Part shown: positions 1 through 10,183 of the stretch, in pieces | How positions within the stretch are numbered: position 1 is the stretch's first letter | Layout: every line of letters begins with the position of its first letter | NCBI RefSeq assembly: GCF_018691265.1 | Contig: NW_024881313.1 | Span: forward strand, 39,363,518-39,427,517 | DNA length: 64,000 bases | Source of the DNA: Tyto alba | Lineage: Eukaryota > Chordata > Aves > Strigiformes > Tytonidae | Reading direction: 5' to 3' | Program-made: the position numbers and the translations under genes | The notes under the pieces: model-generated | Database searches by the model: none | Told to the model about the DNA's origin: nothing | What the model saw: the letters and a program-made list of their open reading frames with translations, nothing else

Positions 1-3000
1 CTTTTCTAAGATTCCAGAGGTTTACTTCTTTGGAAAAACTGACTCTGTCTTCAGTGTCTTGATCATGAAAATAAATCACAAAGCCAAGTCCAGATATAAA
101 ATGGGAGGGGGAAGTGTTAAAGTTTGCCTTGAGTTTGACAGTGAATATGTGTGTGGGAGTGAAGCAAAAATTAGTTTAAGTGATTATAAATATGTATGTA
201 TTACTCATAAAACAAACTGATAGGCCCATCAAAGTAAAGTAAATATGTTCCTGCACCACAAACCTCGGGTGGCTCTGAGTGACACTGTTTCTGGTAATGA
301 TGACAAATAAAAACTCAGATAATTCCCGTCCCTTCAGTGGTGTTGGCAATGAATGTTATTTCTTAGTCTGGAACTTGAGCCCAGGAGGAACCATTATAAT
401 TGTATGCTCCGACCTGTTCCATAACCCATGCCAGGGAATTTAATGCAGTAATTCCTGCTTCAAGACTATAACTTCTTGAGCTACAACAAATCTCACAGAT
501 TGATTCCAGCGCTGATTTAAGCATATCGAGTCATAGAGAATGCTATGTGATCATTTCAGTTGCAGTTATGACAGCCTTTTCTTTATTTTTAGGTTGGTGC
601 AATATATAATAATTTTAAAAGTTGGACTACAAACCTGGAAATATTCTTAACATCTAACTCAAAAGAAAGACTTAGGGGCTGAAAACAAGATTTATGATGC
701 GTTCAGGCACGAATGTCCAAATTGTAATCCAACTGTCTCTACTTGTCCTGTATGAGCATCTGGCTCTGTCAGGCACCTCCTGTTTTGACCTTAAAATCCT
801 TTACAATTCTTCTTCTGGGCATTCCCAGAGCTCCCTTAGCTAGAGCAGGTAAGCACTTCAGATGGGAGTCATCTCAGATAACCTCAGGAATGAAAAATAT
901 TGACTTCCAAATCTGAACTTCCCTTATAGACATGGTGACGAGCAGGCAATTCCAGAAGCAGACCTGACACTTCTGTTTAATGTTTCGCACTCTGTATCTT
1001 CTGTTTCTTTTCTGTTACTGTAAAGAGATATTGGGGTGACTGGAGCAGACTTACATTTCTCATTCTGAGACACCTTTTGTTATGTGAGACATATCCTGCC
1101 ACTGCTGACTGTCTTCAGCCCTGATGAAACCCTAAAGATATCTAGAGCAGCATCTAAGGTGCAGTAATTGTGCTCAGAGACTAATTTCATCACTTCTGAT
1201 GGAAACAGGATGTTCATGAAGCCACAGCGGTGAGAGTGACTATTCTTGCATAGCTTGAAATGGTTAGAAATCAAATTCTTTCTACTGTCTGAAGAAACTA
1301 AAATTCCAACATACTAAAAAGAATGTTATTCTCCACCTTTTCTTTTAGTCTTAATCACCCAGAAAACATAAGTACAAAATTCAAGGGTAATGAGAAAAGA
1401 GAAGCAAGTTTGTCCCTATAGTCCAATGGCTAAGACCCTCAGCTGAGAGAAGCATCCTACCTGATATCTGAAACAAGCATTTGTTTTCCCCAGATATCCC
1501 ATGCTAGTACATGGCTTGTTTATTTTTTCACCCTCCCACTCAGGAATATTTGGCTATGGGTTCTGTGAATTTCTGTCACCTCTCACAAACATATATGTGA
1601 AGCTTGGTCCTCAACTGCCAAGATATATGTATATTTTCAGTGGGGAGTGAATAATCTCGATCTCTGCAGTATTATATATTTCACACACACTGGCAGGAAG
1701 TTCCCTGAGTGACACAAGTTCCTTTGCCATGTATCATGTGCCAGACATGCTGACAGCTGATGCTGGAGCAATGTTCACAAGAGATTTCAAATGGCTTTTT
1801 CATGCACATTGACCCAACTAAATCACCAGGGACACCAGTTCCCTGGGATAAAATTGCCTGTAGCCGGAGATTCCCTTCAGTCCACAAGAGCAATAAATAA
1901 CTTGAAATTACAGTGCTGGGCATCAGTGCCTACTGTATTGCTTTTGATTGACTGGTGTTATCTGTAAAAGGGTTTTAATCTGAAACTTTTGTATAAGGTC
2001 ATCCAGATTGTGAAGTGTATGGCAGGAGAGCTGTGCATGGGAGGTGTTCAGGGATTCTCAAGTTTTGTCATACTGGGCTGGAAAAGTTGAGCAACATGGT
2101 TTGTTGAAGACAGCTTGTCTGAGAAGAACATTCATTGTCAAAGAGGGCCATGATGCAGGAGTCAACATCCAGGAAAGGCAGAAAAAAACATAGACTCATT
2201 TTTGCCTCAATAACCCTCAGCTGACAAAATGAGATATACAGAGGTAGTCAGTGGGGCAGACCATATAAATATCTGTTGGTGGTGTACCTCTGTCTACCTT
2301 TTTTTTTTTTTTTCTTTTTTTGGTACTGCCAAGTCATGCTAGATGGTATATTGCAAAATGAAATACACTTTGAAATAGAGTCCCAAAACAGAGGATACAT
2401 AAAAGCTTTCTAGGTGGGAAGCAAGTTACTGTTCATGCAACTATTGAAATGGAATGCACTGCCGAAGCTTAGTCCTGGTATGAGAGGGACTGTATCAACA
2501 CAGACCAAAACTTCTTCCATTGGGAACATTGGCAAAAACACCTGGCAGAGAAGTACAACAAAATGTAGTTTCAGATGCAATGTAGAAGCAGAGTAGTCGC
2601 TAGACCTAGAAAGCCAAGTCAGGGGAATGACATTTAGACAACACTGACATTGTTTTTAATTGCTTTATGGTAAGTTTATGAAGTCAAAACCAGAAATTCA
2701 CCTAGACAGAAGACTGTGGGGATAATCTTGAAAGTCTGTTTATTCAAACTGAAAACTGTGAGCTCAAATCTTTTGAACATATTCTCAGAGATTGTTATGT
2801 CACATATTCTGCTCTAAGAAACTATTTGTTACCAGCCAAGAAATGCAACTGAGTCTTAACTGAAGATCTTCCTGTCTTCCTTTCAATGTACAGAATGAAT
2901 TACACACACGCAAATATTCTTCTATTCTGTATTTTGGTTCAGATTGACAACAAAACTACCAAATGTGTTACCCATCAGCTATTAGAGGTAAGTTTTCAGC

Positions 3001-3589
3001 TCCTTTCTGAAGATTTAAAGTAGAACTGAGTAGAGAGCCTAGACATTAAAGAAGACTTGTGGTTTTGCCAGTCTGTTATGGATTACAAGAGCTTCCAGTC
3101 TGGAAATTCTTAACCTGCCACTTCAACTATCAACATTCAATATCAGTGATTAAATCTTAACTACTCAGAGACTATAAAGGGTGCTAAAGACAAACCTAGT
3201 TAAGTTCAGCTCAATAGTTCTCTGTTGGCCAGATGAGCTACTTCAAAGTCGCTAAGGAGTCAAAGCCCACAACTGTCTCTCAGGGACCAGTCAATGCTCA
3301 GGCTCCAAGCCTCTGGAGTTTAAGGTTTTATAATCTGATATTTTTTTGCCAGAACTGTGAACTTCTTACCACGTGGCTGGTAATAAAAATAGAGCATTTA
3401 TATTTTTTCCTGCTTCCTGTACTTGTACAATATTCCCCCATTTCTAGTCCATCTTTGCTGTTTGAGAGGTCTGTTATCTTTCAGGGGTTTAAAGGGGGTC
3501 TCTACTTCTCCAAAATTATTTGCTGGAAAAATGTAATCTCTCTTTCCTTGATTGCCAGGCTTTTTCTCATTTGGCTGTTATGTTCTCTG

Positions 3590-3620
<31 letters not shown>

Positions 3621-5489
3621 GTTTCAGGGACATTATCTCCATGTTGCTACAGGAAAAGGAAGATGCTGCTAAAAGTACTCATGTCATTACCCTGACTAAT
3701 ACTCTAAGATTTATTTTATTAAAAACAGACTACTCAAACTAGACATACACAACCAGTTAAACCCTACTAATACATCCCCTGATTTGTTAATATAGCCCTA
3801 TCACTCACATTTAATTCAGGAATTAAACCCCTGGTCGGTTCTATCCAGGATAGTCTAATTTGAGACAGTCGCTTTGGTGCTAGTCTTGTTTCAGCTGTTT
3901 TCTAATCCAAGTAAGAGAAGGAGGGCATGAGCAGAGAGAACAGACATATGCACATGATTACATACACCCTGCAAACAAGCAAAAGGCAAGAGCATAGAGT
4001 GGACTTGAAGCTGAACAGAAGTAGAGCTGCATGCTCAGTCGATTAACAGAATTAATCTTCAGAGCTGTCAGGTTTCACATTTTATTTTATGATGACTATA
4101 TTCATCACACACACAAACCTTCATTACATTGCTGTTTTGGATACAAGTCAGATGGAATGAACAGCTTGACCTTGATCGTAAACCCACTACTGAGGCAGCT
4201 GCAGGCAACCTGAAACAGAGCAGAATTAGTTATGAACCTTTAATTCTCCCTCACATTCTCTTACTCTCTCTCCTGCTTGATTAGTTTCCACCTGTTTAGT
4301 CTTCATGGAAATGTTGACTTTTATACTTTCCTGTCTGGCAAAGACACATCCCTTTTCCTTTTTCCTCTCTTTCTTCCCTTCTTTCTCTTTCTCTCTTTCT
4401 GGGAACTGAAAAGTGAACTTAATAGTGTAATTTTAGGGTTCCCTATAGACAAAACAGTTTTGTGGGCCAAATGAAGTAGTCTTCCTATGGAATATTCTTG
4501 TTTTGAATGGAAAGGTTCAGTTAACATGATAGAGACCAAAGAACAAGTTGCTGGAATGCTAATACTCCTTGGTGAACTTATGGGCTCTTCTGTCCAGTTT
4601 TCTTTTTCCAATGAATAATAATACAGAAAGGTAACATCTGAGGCTTGCATAATTCTTTGAATGCACGGCTTTGTTGTCTGTAAGAGGTTTTTAAATTGTT
4701 CTCTGGCCCACCTTTTTGCCCGGTGGGGCCTAACACTTGTGACTGGAGTTCAGCACTGAGTTATACCTCTCAAGAGAGCAGGTCTTGGCTTTGGCAGGGC
4801 CAACAGACTCATTAATTATGCTATAGCAGACATTTGGCAGTTTCTCTATAGAAAGTTCCAGGGTTGACCTAAATTGGATATGTAAGGATTCCTCAACCCC
4901 AGGAAGGGTGTATCTTCTGTAATAGCATGAAGGTCATTGGAGGGACAGTGCCTCTTACTGTAAAGGTCTGGATTTACCCTGGGAACAATGAGGAAAACTG
5001 AAGCTCTGTTGCTCAGTGATGAGGTTCTTTTCGACCTTCTAAGCCAAACATGGTTGGATCCAACCAGTAGTGTGGTGCAAGAGCTCCAAAGACATCTTGG
5101 TTTCTTCACAAAAGCATAACACATAAGTCAGGGAAAGCCATTCATTTTCTTTGAATCACTGTTTCTGTAACTCCTAAAAGCAGTACCTTTCAGATAAACA
5201 AGCTTTTGACCAGACATGCAGAAATAGGGAACTATAGAGAGGGGTTTATCTGAGCAGTGTTAAGAGTTATGTCCTGGGTATTTTTGAGTATAGACAATAT
5301 CTGTTCCTAGGGTTTCTCCAGCGGTTTCAGCTGGAGGTAATCTCTCGCAGGCAAACCTCCATCATAAATTTCAGGAAGGGAGCTGACAGCACAAGATTAT
5401 CAGGTTCAGCAAGGCTCCGTTTCATGTCCTGAACTAGGGAAGAAAATTGTTGCACAGTTAACAAGCTGCTGGGTCCTGTTGAACAGGTG
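1..5489. other. Gene-free AT-rich unique DNA
   Basis: I see no gene here. The longest open frame (3233-3742, plus strand, 169 codons) runs straight through a 29-base T tract and has no recognisable domain, so I treat it as chance. A minus-strand frame at 1681-1923 encodes a cysteine-rich 80-residue peptide with a hydrophobic N terminus, but nothing supports expression. Short T-rich runs occur near 2300-2322 and 3592-3620. Nothing here identifies an exon, although small exons or a noncoding RNA cannot be excluded by eye. Confidence 0.7.
3592..3620. repeat. Poly(T) tract, 29 bases
   Basis: This is an uninterrupted run of 29 T. Read on the minus strand it is an A tail, but no retroposed body is recognisable beside it, so it may be a simple homopolymer rather than the tail of a processed copy. 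Confidence 0.9.
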
Positions 5490-5577
5490 ACAGAACTTCA
5501 GTTTGCCTAGTCCATAAAGCGCTTTGAAATCCTTTGGGACAGAAGGTGCTATATATGTGCAAGATATTATTGTTACA
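5490..5577 (+). mobile_element. Ancient SINE/LINE-tail relic (MIR- or L2-like)
   Basis: The stretch contains AAAGCGCTTTGAAATCCTTT, then GGTGCTATATATGTGCAAG, and ends in an ATTATTG-type tail. This resembles the 3' end of very old amniote SINEs/LINEs, which carry an AAAGCGCTTTG block, a GCGCTATATAA-like block and a terminal TTATT repeat. The upstream part (from about 5490) is too decayed to delimit. The assignment rests on remembered family features, not on an alignment. The subfamily cannot be named. Confidence 0.45.
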
Positions 5578-7111
5578 TGGCTTTTTTTACTTTGTTTTGT
5601 TTTTCATTTGGTCAGCTTGAACAACCTCTCCCTGAGGCTTAAGTAGCAAAGCTTTAGTCTGGAAAACTTGATGGCGTGGGGTTTTAGTCCCTTAAATGGT
5701 CTCTGTTGGCTTGTTGGCTGGTTTATGAGGAGGGTGGAGAAAAAGGGAAATGTTCTCCACTCACATTCACTCACATAGAAACATAATGGAGAACTAGATG
5801 ACTGGGCTTTTTGCATTGACTGTTTTATTCCCATTTATCAGTGTTATTTTTCACCCGATTGTTCCCCAAAGATTTTGATCTCTAGCAGACAGAAAAGCGA
5901 GGATTTTTTTTCCTTCTACCTCCTGGAAGGGTAGAGGTCAGAACCATAAAATTCTTAGTTTCTTTTCTGCTTCCAGCACTCTATCTAATAGTTTGTCAGG
6001 AGAACAAATTAAGATCAAATTAAATTTGTTCTGTTGATTAGAGTCCAGTCATACTCTGTCATGAGATGGCTATGGAAAAAAGGAGTAACCTGTCAAGCTC
6101 TTAAATGCTACTGTATTTCACATGGTGCCAAACTGTACTTGGACTGTAGATACCTTGACACTGGTGTTATAGTAATAAGAACAACAATAACAATAATAAA
6201 TTCATATCACAGTGTCATGGACTGGTATCACTGTAGGGGAATTTTAACTCTTTCAGCTAAAGCTCCAGATAGTCCAGTTTTTCAGAGGTCACAATATTTG
6301 CAATACGAAAAGTGTCTTAAAAATAAAGTTATGCTAGCATGTGGGATTATGTAATTGTAATTTCTCTAATTAGCCATTGTAGTTAACAACAATAATGACA
6401 ATAATATTAACAATAATTTATATTTTACAGTGGAACTTTATGCTACACTTTGTGTGAGAGACAGGTCTTTGATACAGACCCTAATTGTACTGGGGACTGG
6501 GTAATAATTAAATAGTCTGGATGATCATGGACCAGAGCCCAAGGTTGTACCCTCACCTTAGTGCAGCTACAGCCTAGGAATCTTTGCTGAGAGTGGAGAC
6601 AGCATGGCATTTGTTACAGTGTAGGCAGAGAACAGCCCTCACAGCCAAAAACTCGTGTTATCCTCCTCCCTCACCTACTTCTACAAATTTCATGTCTAAA
6701 TCAGGTTGGATTAAAACAGGTGTACTAAAAAAAAACCAAAATCTCAACTCTCCCTTTAAGTCAGTAGCAACACAGTCACTGACAGGATTAAACCCCAAGC
6801 TTTGCATAATTTAGAGTGTTTTACAAGCCCTGGTTGTACTTTCCCTTATAAGTACAGGAAATATCTGCAAACCAGTAAGAACTGATAGGAATAATTTAGC
6901 TGCTGTCCATATGTTATTATTAGATTTTGCCAGACTTGAACAAATAATATAATTTGAGATCCCCCCCCCCATTCTGCCAATGTGAAAAAAGTATCCAAAT
7001 ATCTTTAGAATATAACATTTGAAGATGGTCTTCAAGCACATCTATAAGGAAGTACAGCTCAAACAGAAAAACAAGAAGAGAATTATTAAGTTTTGACCCA
7101 TTTGATAAGAA
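5578..7111. other. Gene-free AT-rich DNA with AAT/AAC-rich patches
   Basis: No coding capacity is apparent. Two small degenerate patches of AAT and AAC triplets lie at 6176-6200 and 6383-6420. A run of ten C lies at 6961-6970. The open frames at 6034-6354 and 6811-7041 look like chance frames in low-complexity sequence. Confidence 0.65.
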
Positions 7112-7290
7112 AGAATAAAAGAGAGAAAGAGAGAGAGAAAAGAAAGGAAAGAAAGGAAAACAAGGAAGGAAAGGAAAGAAAGGAAAGAAGAAAAAAGGAG
7201 AAAGGAAGAAAGGAAGGAAGAAAGGAATAAAACAATAGAGAAAGGAAATAAAAAAGTTAAAAAAAATAAAAAGAAATAAAAAAAGAAATA
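7112..7290. repeat. Imperfect purine tract (GGAAA/GAAAG-rich)
   Basis: The plus strand is almost entirely purine, made of shifting GAGA, GGAAA, AAGG and GAAAT units. It leads without a break into the regular GAAAAA array that follows. It looks like a decayed or precursor microsatellite. Nearly pure purine stretches of this length can form H-DNA (intramolecular triplex). Confidence 0.85.
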
Positions 7291-7647
7291 AAAAAAGAAA
7301 AAGAAAAAGAAAAAGAAAAAGAAAAAGAAAAAGAAAAAGAAAAAGAAAAAGAAAAAGAAAAAGAAAAAGAAAAAGAAAAAGAAAAAGAAAAAGAAAAAGA
7401 AAAAGAAAAAGAAAAAGAAAAAGAAAAAGAAAAAGAAAAAGAAAAAGAAAAAAAAGAAAAAGAAAAAGAAAAAGAAAAAGAAAAAGAAAAAGAAAAAGAA
7501 AAAGAAAAAGAAAAAGAAAAAGAAAAAGAAAAAGAAAAAGAAAAAGAAAAAGAAAAAGAAAAAGAAAAAGAAAAAGAAAAAGAAAAAGAAAAAGAAAAAG
7601 AAAAAGAAAAAGAAAAAGAAAAAGAAAAAGAAAAAGAAAAAGAAAAA
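7291..7647. repeat. (GAAAAA)n hexanucleotide microsatellite, about 59 units
   Basis: This is a nearly perfect array of GAAAAA over about 357 bases. The only interruption I see is at about 7447-7456, where eight A replace five, a 3-base slip that shifts the phase. Because TTTTTC encodes Phe-Phe, the minus strand has an open frame of over 200 codons dominated by polyphenylalanine; it is an artefact. The low interruption level points to recent expansion, and copy number is likely polymorphic or uncertain in the assembly. Confidence 0.97.
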
Positions 7648-9190
7648 TCTTCCTTGATCAGAGGGAATCAAGATTTTTAAATTTGAAAATGCTTACCAAA
7701 AGTACTAAATAAATCAATATAAAGAATGTGTTCCTTTGCAGGTTTACATACCTGTGTACATACATATGTATATGTGAATGTTGGTATTTGTACACTAACA
7801 TAACATGACAGAAATGACAGCCAGATGAACTCTGGTTTTTCCTTGCTTTATACTGATTTTCCTTCAATATATCTCTGATATCTCCAGCTGATTTGTTTCT
7901 GATTTCCAATGACTTTTTCTTATTATTTACAATTTTTATAGCTCTTACTATAGTCAGATAAGTTGCACACTTTTTGCTAGAGGACCTCGCTGCGGTCAGT
8001 TTTGCTTTTCTGGAGGTTCAGTAACATTTCTATTTGTGTGGGGTTGAGGCAAGTTTAATTCACCTTCGATAATCCGTCACACTTGAAGCAATTCTGTGAA
8101 GATTTAGGTAAATACAAGCACCATAGTATATCTAAATGTGGATTTAAAAACAAGACTAGCATAGAGGCAGTTATTCAGGTATCCATTTCATACACTAATT
8201 AGCAAAGTTTAGCATTCTGGGCCACAATAAACTGCCGTTTCTATGTTGACATCACCCTAAAGTTCTCCATAATCTCTCCCTCAGACATTAGCTACTTGGA
8301 GACAGTAAAATACAGTTATGCTTTTCCAAGGCTATTTATTGCCTACATAGCACCAAAGGGAGTAGCAGCGGCACACTTCCAATAGTTTATCTGATTCAAA
8401 GGATATCCAAGGAAGATCTACTGGCAAAACCATCACTGGCAATCTCTCTTCCTTTGCTTTCCATAAATCCTAAAGACAGAGGCTTGGACCTTTCTCTCTG
8501 TGCTCAGGAAGGCTCCTCCAGAATTTCCGGATTTCCTTTTGGCTACATCATTGTCTTTCTCAGAGAACACTCAAGGAATCCTGGCTTCACTGATAAACTT
8601 TACCAGTTTGATCATTTCCAGGGGATGAATATGAGGCAGTCAAGTGTCTCTGAGCAGAAAGATCCTCAGCATGCAACCAAACCAGGTGTTTTGTTTATTC
8701 TCACTGCTAACTTCTCGACAGAAGTCAATTCAAGTGTCCAACCAATAACTGGAAAGTTAAAGGCACAGTAGCATTGACACTGTAAGTAAAAATAGATAAG
8801 AATGAGAGGATAGCTAAAGCTAATGAGTGGTAGAGATCAGAAAGGGAAAAGGGAAAGAAGAAAAAAAGGAAAAAATCCTTGTGTGTAAGTTGGCAGCAGT
8901 AACCTGTGATGTCAGGGTGATGTCAGTTCAGCAGGTGGTAACTTTTTCCAGTTCAGATTCAAACCAGGCAGGCCTTGTTTTTGTTTACTTTTACTCTCCA
9001 CTCTGAAAAGGCCAGTGAAGCCTTCTCAGATGGGGGCTGTGAATCACTAGACAGGGGTCTCTCTGCCCTCCAGGCAGCTCAAGATCTGTCTTGAAAAAGT
9101 GGGACTGAATATGCAGAGGTGAGGGCCCTGGGGCCCCAAAGGATGGACAGGTACATCAACAGACACTGCTCCATCTGTTCTGAGCTAACA
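7648..9190. other. Gene-free spacer between two large microsatellites
   Basis: The DNA is AT-rich with no recognisable gene. A short purine run lies at about 8838-8875. The 10-base motif GTGATGTCAG occurs twice, at 8906-8915 and 8917-8926, giving two CRE-like TGATGTCA cores 11 bases apart. The open frame at 8454-8771 (105 codons) has no recognisable domain. Confidence 0.6.
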
Positions 9191-9766
9191 TTTCCTCTTT
9201 TCTTCTCTTCTTCTTTCTTTTCCTCTTTCCCTTCCATTCCCTTTCCTATCCTTTTCTCTCATTCTTTCTCTCATTCTTTCTCTCATTCTTTCTCTTTCCC
9301 TCCCTCCCTCCCTCCCTCCCTCCCTCCCTCCCTCCCTCCCTCCCTCCCTCCCTCCCTCCCTCCCTCCCTCCCTCCCTCCCTCCCTCCCTCCCTTCCTTCC
9401 TTCCTTCCTTCCTTCCTTCCTTCCTTCCTTCCTTCCTTCCTTCCTTCCTTCCTTCCTTCCTTCCTTCCTTCCTTCCTTCCTTCCTTCCTTCCTTCCTTCC
9501 TTCCTTCCTTCCTTCCTTCCTTCCTTCCTTCCTTCCTTCCTTCCTTCCTTCCTTCCTGCCTTCCTTCCTTCCTTCCTTCCTTCCTTCCTTCCTTCCTTCC
9601 TTCCTTCCTTCCTTCCTTCCTTCCTTCCTTCCTTCCTTCCTTCCTTCCTTCCTTCCTTCCTTCCTTCCTTCCTTCCTTCCTTCCTTCCTTCCTTCCTTCC
9701 TTCCTTCCTTCCTTCCTTCCTTCCTTCCTTCCTTCCTTCCTTCCTTCCTTCCTTCCTTCCTTCCTT

Positions 9767-9798
<32 letters not shown>

Positions 9799-10183
9799 CC
9801 TTCCTGCCTTCCTTCCTGCCTTCCTTCATTCCTTCCTGCCTTCCTGCCTTCCTGCCTTCCTGCCTTCCTGCCTTCCTGCCTGCCTTCCTTCCTGCCTTCC
9901 TTCCTGCCTTCCAGCCTTCCTGCCTTCCTGCCTTCCTGCCTTCCTGCCTGCCTTCCTGCCTGCCTTCCTGCCTTCCTGCCTTCCTGCCTTCCTGCCTTCC
10001 TGCCTTCCTTCCTGCCTTCCTTCCTTCCCTCCTTTTCCTTTCTTTTCCTTTCTTCCTTTTTCTTTTGTTTCTGCTTCTGTTTCTTTGTTTTATTTCTCCT
10101 CCTCTATATATCTTTTCCCCTTTCCCCTTTCCCTTTCTTTCCCTCCCTCCCTCCTTCCCTCCTTGCCTCCCTCCTTTCTTTTT
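9191..10183. repeat. Compound pyrimidine microsatellite of about 1 kb
   Basis: The plus strand is almost wholly pyrimidine. In order it contains: a mixed CTTT/CCTTT lead-in; three copies of CTCATTCTTTCT (about 9258-9294); (CCCT)n at about 9298-9392; (CCTT)n at about 9391-9780 (about 97 units) with one G interruption at 9558; a block of interspersed CCTG and CCTT units at about 9777-10024; and a mixed CTTTTC/CCCT tail. A tetranucleotide array without stops is open on both strands, which produces frames of 380 codons (plus, LPSF repeats) and 334 codons (minus, RKEG repeats). Neither is a gene. Strand purity and mirror symmetry favour triplex formation. Confidence 0.97.

Noticed and set aside
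1681..1923. Cysteine-rich 80-residue minus-strand frame with a hydrophobic start, resembling a secreted peptide
   Set aside because: No splice context, no recognised cysteine spacing, and length within chance expectation.
3233..3742. 169-codon plus-strand frame
   Set aside because: It passes through a T29 homopolymer (polyphenylalanine), and its flanking residues show no domain.
7042..7671. 209-codon minus-strand frame of polyphenylalanine
   Set aside because: It is an artefact of the GAAAAA hexanucleotide repeat, whose complement encodes Phe-Phe.
9191..10183. CRISPR-like or satellite array
   Set aside because: The units are 4-12 bases with no spacers; it is a microsatellite in vertebrate DNA.
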